Part shown: piece after piece, positions 58,694 through 64,000 of the stretch
Layout: the number at the start of each line of letters is the position of its first letter
How positions within the stretch are numbered: position 1 is the stretch's first letter
Assembly: GCF_902506105.1 (NCBI RefSeq)
Contig: NZ_LR733303.1
Location: 372,001-436,000 of the forward strand
DNA: 64,000 nucleotides
Source: Aeromicrobium sp. 9AM
GTDB lineage: Bacteria > Actinomycetota > Actinomycetes > Propionibacteriales > Nocardioidaceae
Direction of reading: 5' to 3'
The notes under the pieces: model-generated
The model's input: the letters and a program-made list of their open reading frames with translations, nothing else
Told to the model about the DNA's origin: nothing
Database searches by the model: none
Position numbers and translations under genes: made by a program

Positions 58694-59407
58694 ATGAGTG
58701 CGCCTGAGGAGCCCGTCGCGACCACCCTCGACCAGCTCGCATCCTACGAGGGAATCACCGCCATCTTCCAAGCCGGCGCCAATGCGGACAGCCATCACTG
58801 GGAGCTCCGATCGTCGGTCGGCGACCTGCTCGCGCTGACCGCCCGTGTTCACCGCGGCGGCCGGGCTGCCAAGGCGATGCGGAAGGTCTTGGCGGTCACC
58901 GGAATGGACGCCGGCAACGACGTACATGCAGAGCTACGCGGCGCGCAGGGTCGAGTGTTGGCGCGGATCAGCTCTCTCAACGCCGCGCCGGCGACGGTGA
59001 CGGTCGATGACAGCGCTGGCCAGCGGATCGCACGAAGTGTCCGCGACAAAACTCTTCTGCTGCGGGTGCAGCACCCCGACGCCATCGCAGTGCACGCTGC
59101 AAATGATGAAGTCGTGGCACGGCTCCCCTGCGAGGACGATGGGCCGTGGTCAGTGCATGATGGCGCCGGAACGGTTGTCGGCGAGCTGTTGGCGGGCACG
59201 CCCGGACCTTCTTTGGCGCCGCACTGGATCCTGTGGATGGACTCGAAGACGTTGCTCTCCTCTGCCACCTACGCCGCTAGCCAGCACCTGGGCATTCGAC
59301 GCGTCACGCAGTACACATTTCTGCCACACATGGGGCCGAGCGGATCGCGCAAGACACTGCCGGTGGAGCTGGTGCTGCTTCCCCTGCTGGCGGGTCTGAC
59401 CTACTGA
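58694..59407 (+). CDS. Unknown protein, beta-rich (scramblase/LURP-one-like?)
   Basis: 237 residues from ATG 58694, after CTATTGTCTCCCCT. Not recognised with confidence. Repeated strand patterns of the form hydrophobic-x-hydrophobic-x-DxxG-x (WELRSSVGDLLALTARV, SVHDGAGTVVGELLAGT) resemble phospholipid-scramblase/LURP-one barrels, but that is a weak resemblance. The C terminus is hydrophobic (LVLLPLLAGLTY). Codon use is less GC3-biased than neighbours. It stands alone on the plus strand. Confidence 0.55.
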   Translation: MSAPEEPVATTLDQLASYEGITAIFQAGANADSHHWELRSSVGDLLALTARVHRGGRAAKAMRKVLAVTGMDAGNDVHAELRGAQGRVLARISSLNAAPATVTVDDSAGQRIARSVRDKTLLLRVQHPDAIAVHAANDEVVARLPCEDDGPWSVHDGAGTVVGELLAGTPGPSLAPHWILWMDSKTLLSSATYAASQHLGIRRVTQYTFLPHMGPSGSRKTLPVELVLLPLLAGLTY

Positions 59408-59717
59408 ACAATCCAGCTGGGTGGGTTTGGCTCAAAGCAATTGCGACCTCCAGCGGTCCTCACAGCCATGAGCAGCTTGTCTCTGCGGTCCTGCTCGCGT
59501 CTGGGTCAAGGCGCTCTGTCCCAGGTCCAGAGCGTCGCCTTGATGCGACCCACGAACGGGTTGGCAAAGTTCCAAGAACTACCTGATCGCTTCAACCCGG
59601 GAACAGGCACCTATCGGTTCCGGGTGATCGTCCCGGAAGATCGGGACAGCGTGCCGATGGCCTGGCCGCGCCCGGCTACGAGCATGGAGTCATCAACATC
59701 CATGCGAAGGAGTCGCG
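59408..59717. other. 310-bp gap, no supported gene
   Basis: Only short open frames without motifs are present. GAAGGAGTCGCG at its end is the ribosome site of the lipoprotein gene. I see no repeat or hairpin of note. Confidence 0.5.
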
Positions 59718-60251
59718 ATGACCACGAGGAACAGCGCGCGACGCGGTGGAGCCTGTGTCGCGGTGGCCGTCGCGATGCTCGTCCTCGGCGCCTGCGACAG
59801 CCATGCCACAGCGACCGACTCGAGAACGAAGCCGAGCAGCCCGAAGACGTCGGACCCGTCGAGCGCAGCCACGACAACCGGTCGACCCCTGATGCTGCGC
59901 AACAGAGTTGCGGGTTTCGACGGCAGGGTCATGGACGGCTCGGTGCTGGGAGAGTCGTCGTTCTGTCCGGGCGGTCTCCTGCACCACGAGCGCGGGAGTC
60001 CCGACATCGGGTTCCCTGCCGTCAACGAGCTGCGATGCAAGGACGGGACCGTGCGGATCGGATTCGGACCGGGTCCTGACCAGATGGAGCACCTGGTTCA
60101 GACCAGCGAGTGGCGGATCCTCGACGGCAGTGGACGATACGAGGGTGCCACCGGCGACGGGCGGATGATCGTCCAGTTCGAGGACGGGGAGCCTCCGCGC
60201 GGTGTGGAGACCTTCGTTGGGTTGGTCATCCTCGAGAAGGACCGGTCATGA
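59718..60251 (+). CDS. Secreted lipoprotein, possible allene-oxide-cyclase-like barrel
   Basis: A 177-residue lipoprotein. Basic N terminus, hydrophobic run VAVAMLVLGAC with a lipobox Cys near residue 26, then a Ser/Thr/Pro/Lys linker (about 28-55). The body has GSVLGESSFCPGG, LRCKDGTVRIGFGPGP and WRILDGSGRYEGATGDGRM, which look like the short beta-strands of allene-oxide-cyclase-like barrels. The GSGRYEGATGDG pattern supports this, but function is unknown. ATG 59718 has AAGGAG 6 bases upstream. Confidence 0.75.
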   Translation: MTTRNSARRGGACVAVAVAMLVLGACDSHATATDSRTKPSSPKTSDPSSAATTTGRPLMLRNRVAGFDGRVMDGSVLGESSFCPGGLLHHERGSPDIGFPAVNELRCKDGTVRIGFGPGPDQMEHLVQTSEWRILDGSGRYEGATGDGRMIVQFEDGEPPRGVETFVGLVILEKDRS

Positions 60252-60264
60252 GGGGCGTCAAAGA

Positions 60265-60294
60265 CCCCTGAGCAGCAGAAAAGCTGACCAGGGG
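60265..60294. terminator. Hairpin between convergent lipoprotein and MFS genes
   Basis: CCCCTG (60265-60270) pairs with CAGGGG (60289-60294); inner CAGC/GCTG extends it around AGAAAA, with a two-base internal mismatch. It begins 14 bases after the lipoprotein stop. Confidence 0.6.
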
Positions 60295-60332
60295 CCTTCG
60301 TCACACGCGTCGGTGCGCTGCTGAGTCGGCCG

Positions 60333-61802
60333 TCACTCCGCCATGGCCGGCTCGGCGGCCTGGGCGGGCGGGGCTACCTTGTTGACGCGGATCAGCGCGA
60401 GGGACGCGATGAGCGCCAGCACCGTCACCACGAGGGCGGCCTGGAACGCGTGCTGCTGGCCGGCGACGAAGATGTCGGACTGACCTGCGGCGGTGCGTGC
60501 GCGCACGCCGAGCTCGCCGGCGCGGTCGGACGCGGCGTGCGCGAAGACCGTGCCGAAGGCGGCCAGGCCGATGGCCCCGCCGACCTGCTGGCCGGTGTTG
60601 AGGAGCGCCGAGGCGAGGCCCGTCTCGTGCGGCTCGACGCCGTTGACCGCGGTCATGGTCAGCGGCACGAAGCTGCACCCCATGCCGAGACCGAGCAGCA
60701 GGAGCGATCCGAGGAACGGCCAGTAGCTGCTGCTCGCGTCGAGCTGTGCGAACGAGATCATGGCGACGATGGCCAGGATCGGCCCCGCGGTGAGGAACGG
60801 CCGGATGCCGACCTTCGGGATGAGGCGCCGGACCACCACGATCGACATGAACATGATCGTCGCCGGCATGGGCAGGAAGCCGATACCGGTGTGGAACGGG
60901 CTCCAGCCGTGCACGTTCTGCAGGTACTGCGCCATGAAGTAGAACGTCGTGAACATTGCCGCCGCCAGGAACAGCATGATGAGGTAGGCGCCGGTGCGGT
61001 TGCGGTTGTTGAAGATCCGGAACGGCATGAGCGGGTGGGTCGAGCCCAGCTCGATGAACACGAACGCGACCAGCAGCGCTGCGGCGATCGCGAGCGTCAC
61101 CAGCGTGGTGGTCGATCCCCAGCCGTCGCTCGCAGCCTTGGTCAGGCCGTAGACCAGCGTCGACATACCGGCTGTGACGGAGATGGCGCCGGGCAGGTCG
61201 AGCTTGGTGCCCGAGCCCTGCGACTCGTTGAGCACCCGCGGCGCGAGGAAAAGCACGATCGCGCCGATGGGAGCGTTGATGAACAGGGCCCAGCGCCAGC
61301 TGGCGTAGTCGGTCAGCACGCCACCGAGCAGCAGCCCGAGGGCGCCACCGGAGGCGGCCATGGCCGCGAACACGCCGAACGCACGGGCACGGGCCGCCGG
61401 CTCGGTGAAGGTCGTGGCGAGCAGCGCGAGCGCGGTGGGTGCGGCGATCGCGCCACCGGCTCCCTGCGCGGCGCGGGCGATGATGAGCATCGCCTCGCCG
61501 TTGGCGAACCCGCCGACCAACGATGCGGCCGCGAAGATCGAGATGCCGATCATGAACATGCGTCGGCGACCGAACAGGTCACCGGTGCGCCCGCCGAAGA
61601 GCAGGAGCCCGCCGAAGGCGAGTGAGTACGCCGTGACGACCCAGGTGAGGTTGTCGGGCGAGAAGTTGAGATCGTCGCGGATGCTGGGCAGCGCGACGTT
61701 CACGACGGTGGCGTCGAGGACGACCATGAGCTGCGCGACGCAGATCACGGCCAGGGCGAGCCCGCCGTTGCGGGTTGCTTGCGAGGGTGGTGCTTCAGTC
61801 AT
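60333..61802 (-). CDS. MFS drug efflux transporter (DHA2)
   Basis: A 489-residue 14-helix DHA2 transporter. MVVLDATVVNVALPSI (about 26-41) is motif D1, GGRTGDLFGRRRMF (about 70-83) motif A, and GGALGLLLGGVLTDY (about 152-166) motif C. Proton-coupled drug export is likely. Its ATG overlaps the upstream TetR gene by 8 bases (CATGACTGA on the minus strand), so the pair forms a repressor-pump operon. Confidence 0.93.
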   Translation of the reverse strand: MTEAPPSQATRNGGLALAVICVAQLMVVLDATVVNVALPSIRDDLNFSPDNLTWVVTAYSLAFGGLLLFGGRTGDLFGRRRMFMIGISIFAAASLVGGFANGEAMLIIARAAQGAGGAIAAPTALALLATTFTEPAARARAFGVFAAMAASGGALGLLLGGVLTDYASWRWALFINAPIGAIVLFLAPRVLNESQGSGTKLDLPGAISVTAGMSTLVYGLTKAASDGWGSTTTLVTLAIAAALLVAFVFIELGSTHPLMPFRIFNNRNRTGAYLIMLFLAAAMFTTFYFMAQYLQNVHGWSPFHTGIGFLPMPATIMFMSIVVVRRLIPKVGIRPFLTAGPILAIVAMISFAQLDASSSYWPFLGSLLLLGLGMGCSFVPLTMTAVNGVEPHETGLASALLNTGQQVGGAIGLAAFGTVFAHAASDRAGELGVRARTAAGQSDIFVAGQQHAFQAALVVTVLALIASLALIRVNKVAPPAQAAEPAMAE

Positions 61803-62442
61803 GGGGTGTCTCCGTGTCTGTGGTCGAGAGGGGGCGTGGGGGGCGGCCGAGCACCGGGAGCAGCACGCTGCTGACGATCTGCTCGGCGTACGTGCGGCCG
61901 GCCGGCTGGCCGGTCATCAGGACTCGCTGGAGCATCAGTGACGGCATGAGGCTCGCGGCCATGGCGACGTCGATGTCGGGACCGAGCTCGCCGCGGTGAC
62001 GCGCGCGTTCGAGGATCCCGGTGATCCGCGCGATGCGCGGCTCGGTGAAACGGATCCTGAAGGCCTCGAGCAGCTCGGGCTCACGGGGGAGGGCGGAGCA
62101 GATGCTCGCCATCACCTGCATCAGCCGCTCGGTGTGCGGACTGCACGAGGCCGCGATCATCAGCTCGATGTCGCCGTCGAGAGATCCGCTGTCGATGGAC
62201 TCGAAGGCAGGCTTGAGGGTCGCCATCGCGTCGATGACGAGCTCGGCCTTGTTGCTCCAGCGGCGGTAGACCGTGGCCTTGCCGACGCCGGCCTCGGTGG
62301 CGACGGCCTCCATCGACAACCGGTCGTAGCCGTCGCGTACGAGGAGGTCGATCGCTGCGTCGATGATCGCCTCGTCGCGGCTGGGGTCGCGAGGCCGACC
62401 CCTGGCAGGGGCCTCGGAGATGGCGGGATTGGTTGTTGGCAC
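61795..62442 (-). CDS. TetR family regulator of the MFS pump
   Basis: A 215-residue TetR. RGRPRDPSRDEAIIDAAIDLLVRDGYDRLS then MEAVATEAGVGKATVYRRW (about 33-57) form the DNA-binding domain; the rest is TetR_C-like. GTG 62442 is used. It is expressed toward the MFS gene and probably represses this operon and possibly the divergent ABC operon via sites in 62443-62584. Confidence 0.9.
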   Translation of the reverse strand: MPTTNPAISEAPARGRPRDPSRDEAIIDAAIDLLVRDGYDRLSMEAVATEAGVGKATVYRRWSNKAELVIDAMATLKPAFESIDSGSLDGDIELMIAASCSPHTERLMQVMASICSALPREPELLEAFRIRFTEPRIARITGILERARHRGELGPDIDVAMAASLMPSLMLQRVLMTGQPAGRTYAEQIVSSVLLPVLGRPPRPLSTTDTETPHD

Positions 62443-62457
62443 GACGAAGAGCGTATC

Positions 62458-62522
62458 ACGAAACGGAACGAGTCCGTATCGTAAAGATCTGGGCAAATGG
62501 TTGCGTTTGCCAACTGTTTGCC
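62458..62522. promoter_or_regulatory. Two operators between divergent TetR and ABC operons
   Basis: ACGAAACGGA (62458-62467) and TCCGTATCGT (62473-62482) form a 10-base dyad with one mismatch and a 5-base centre, typical of TetR sites. Further on, GGCAAA (62492-62497) pairs with TTTGCC (62506-62511), and a second TTTGCC lies at 62517-62522. The first probably belongs to TetR; the second, nearer the ABC start, may bind another protein. Confidence 0.55.
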
Positions 62523-62584
62523 TGACGGTCTGCCCACGGCCAATTCGGTTGCCTAGCGTCTGTGTCCTCGGGAAGGACGTTGAC

Positions 62585-63526
62585 ATGACGTGGACCCCAG
62601 CGGCTCGGGCCCGCGGGATCAGCAAGCAGTTCGGACAGGTGATCGCCCTCGGCGGCGTGGACCTCGACATCGATGCCGGTCAGGTGCACGGCCTGGTGGG
62701 GCCGAACGGCGCGGGCAAGACGACCCTGCTCGGGTTGCTGCTCGGTCTTGCGCTGCCCGACGCCGGCACCCTTGAGATCCTGGGCACGCCCGTGCGGCGA
62801 ACCCTCGCGGTCCCCGAGGGTGTGGCCGGCTTCGTGGATGGCCCGGGCCTCTATCCGGCACTGTCCGCGCGGCAGAACCTGACCGCGTTGGCTTCGCTGC
62901 GCGGCATCCGCGGCACGACCGACGTGGACGATGCGCTGGAGCAGGTCGGCCTCGGCGACGTGGCCGACAGTCGCGTCCGGGGCTTCTCGCTGGGCATGCG
63001 ACAGCGGCTCGGGCTCGCGGCGGCACTGCTCATCCGCCCACGGCTGCTGGTCCTCGACGAGCCGGTCAACGGTCTGGACCCGGCCGGCAAGCGGCATGTG
63101 CACCGGGTGATCAGCGCGCTCTCGGACGACGGGGTCGCGGTGGTGCTGTCCAGTCACCGGATGGATGACGTCGCCGCGCTGTGCTCCGACGTGACCCTGC
63201 TGGCCACGGGCCGCGTCGTGTTCACCGGGCCGCTGGCGAAGCTGGCCGCCGAGAGCGACGACCTCGACTATCGGGTCGTCACGTCGGAGCCGACCCGGGC
63301 CGCGACGGTCGCAGCGGGCACACCAGGCCTCCGAGTGCTCGAGGCCGGTGACCCCCTGATCGTCCGCGGGCCGGTGCTCGCGCTCGACACCCTCGTCGTA
63401 CGACTGGTCGAGGCCGGTCTCGGGGTACGTGAGCTCACCCCGGTCATCTCACCGCTGGAGGCGGCGTTCCTCGCCCTCACCGGCACCGAAGCAGACGAAC
63501 AAACGGGCCAGGAGCCGACGCAGTGA
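62585..63526 (+). CDS. ABC transporter ATP-binding protein
   Basis: A 313-residue ATPase of the ABC-2 exporter type. LVGPNGAGKTTLLGLLLG (about 37-54) is Walker A, FSLGMRQRLGLAAAL (about 132-146) the signature (variant LSGGQ as SLGMR), LLVLDEPVNGLDP (about 152-164) Walker B. A C-terminal extension of 90 residues ends in EQTGQEPTQ. ATG 62585 follows GGGAAGGAC. The permease starts in a GTGA overlap at its end. Confidence 0.92.
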   Translation: MTWTPAARARGISKQFGQVIALGGVDLDIDAGQVHGLVGPNGAGKTTLLGLLLGLALPDAGTLEILGTPVRRTLAVPEGVAGFVDGPGLYPALSARQNLTALASLRGIRGTTDVDDALEQVGLGDVADSRVRGFSLGMRQRLGLAAALLIRPRLLVLDEPVNGLDPAGKRHVHRVISALSDDGVAVVLSSHRMDDVAALCSDVTLLATGRVVFTGPLAKLAAESDDLDYRVVTSEPTRAATVAAGTPGLRVLEAGDPLIVRGPVLALDTLVVRLVEAGLGVRELTPVISPLEAAFLALTGTEADEQTGQEPTQ

Positions 63527-64000
63527 CCACAACACTTTCACCGGCCGCCGAGCCGGTCGGAGCCGCGCGCGTCCTGCCCGGCTTCAGGTTCGAGCTCGTC
63601 AAGCTTCTCGCCCAGGGTCGCGTACGAAGTGCCCTGCTGGTCTGCCTCCTTGCACCAGCCGGTTTCGTCTCGGTGATCAGTCGGCAGAGCTCGTTGCCGA
63701 CCGACACGGTGTTCGGCCGCTGGATGCACGACACCGGATGGGCCGGGTCGCTGGTGGTCCTAGCCTTCGCGTGCAGCTGGGGGCTGCCTCTGCTGGTGTC
63801 GCTGGTCGCGGGCGACGTGTTTGCGGTCGAGGACCGGCTGGGCACCTGGCGCCACCTGCTGGTGGCAGTTCGCTCACCACGCCGGATCTTCGCGGCCAAG
63901 GCGCTCGCAAGCCTGACCCTGATCCTGCTGCTCGTCGTCTTCCTGGTGGCGTCCAGCGTCGTCGGTGGCCTGACGGCAGTCGGGAACCACTCCCTCATCG
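63523..64000 (+). CDS. ABC-2 permease, 3' end outside window
   Basis: The first 159 codons of an ABC-2 membrane subunit: TTTLSPAAEPVGAARVLPGF then LVKLLAQGRVRSALLVCLLAPAG, two or three membrane helices, and VFAVEDRLGTWRHLLVAVRS, the coupling-helix pattern of this group. GTG 63523 overlaps the ATPase stop by 4 bases. The gene continues beyond the window. Confidence 0.85.
   Translation, partial: MTTTLSPAAEPVGAARVLPGFRFELVKLLAQGRVRSALLVCLLAPAGFVSVISRQSSLPTDTVFGRWMHDTGWAGSLVVLAFACSWGLPLLVSLVAGDVFAVEDRLGTWRHLLVAVRSPRRIFAAKALASLTLILLLVVFLVASSVVGGLTAVGNHSLI

Noticed and set aside
58192..58707. A 171-codon plus-strand frame
   Set aside because: No ribosome site, no domain, poor codon bias; overlaps the next real start.
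54304..60251. Prophage or integrative element
   Set aside because: No integrase, excisionase, relaxase, capsid gene or tRNA-end duplicate in the window.

Overview
This is a high-GC actinobacterial chromosome segment. Mycothiol-linked genes (a maleylpyruvate-isomerase-family enzyme, a mycoredoxin), AdnAB recombination helicases, UvrD2, a DUF2342 metalloprotease, a PPA1309-family protein and a UPF0182 membrane protein point to Actinomycetota. I infer a Nocardioidaceae/Propionibacteriales-like organism (Nocardioides or Aeromicrobium type), but the genus is not proven. Most genes use G/C-ending codons, and GTG starts and 1-8 base stop/start overlaps are common.

Region 1 (1-20.2 kb) is metabolic. 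It holds an ABC-F ATPase 3' end, a DUF1003/soluble MgtE-like pair, an FMN reductase, a YdeP-type molybdopterin oxidoreductase with DUF1810, and a lipid block (HSL-type hydrolase divergent from a WS/DGAT acyltransferase, a SnoaL-like protein, an EamA exporter, an acyl-CoA dehydrogenase, a MaoC hydratase). These are followed by a TetR/mycothiol-enzyme pair with twin operators, a PHP phosphoesterase, and a four-gene minus-strand run: SDR, alpha/beta hydrolase, sulfite-oxidase-like protein, ferredoxin reductase.

Region 2 (20.3-54.3 kb) follows, from family knowledge, the order of the M. tuberculosis Rv3213c-Rv3193c segment: ParA, RhlE helicase, ferritin-like protein, DUF3107, TetR, MoeZ, alkyltransferase-like protein, AdnA, AdnB, NudC, mycoredoxin, UvrD2, ABC1 kinase, cyclodehydratase-like protein, DUF2342 metalloprotease, PDZ/Lon-like protease and UPF0182. 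Lineage-specific inserts interrupt it: an MFS/PadR efflux pair and L,D-transpeptidase, an ECF42-type sigma/YCII pair with GrpB, and a MerR-controlled ABC-2 exporter. Several convergent gene pairs are separated by long, nearly perfect inverted repeats. A cluster of DnaA-box-like 9-mers lies near 46.7 kb.

Region 3 (54.2-60.3 kb) starts at an initiator tRNA with a strong terminator. It continues with sparse, lower-GC sequence holding an ANTAR protein, a large AAA-LuxR regulator, an unrecognised protein and a lipoprotein, with gaps of 300-700 bases. It looks like an accessory island, but no integrase is visible.

Region 4 (60.3-64 kb) is a TetR/MFS efflux operon divergent from an ABC-2 transporter operon cut by the window end. 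No rRNA, CRISPR array or insertion sequence was seen.
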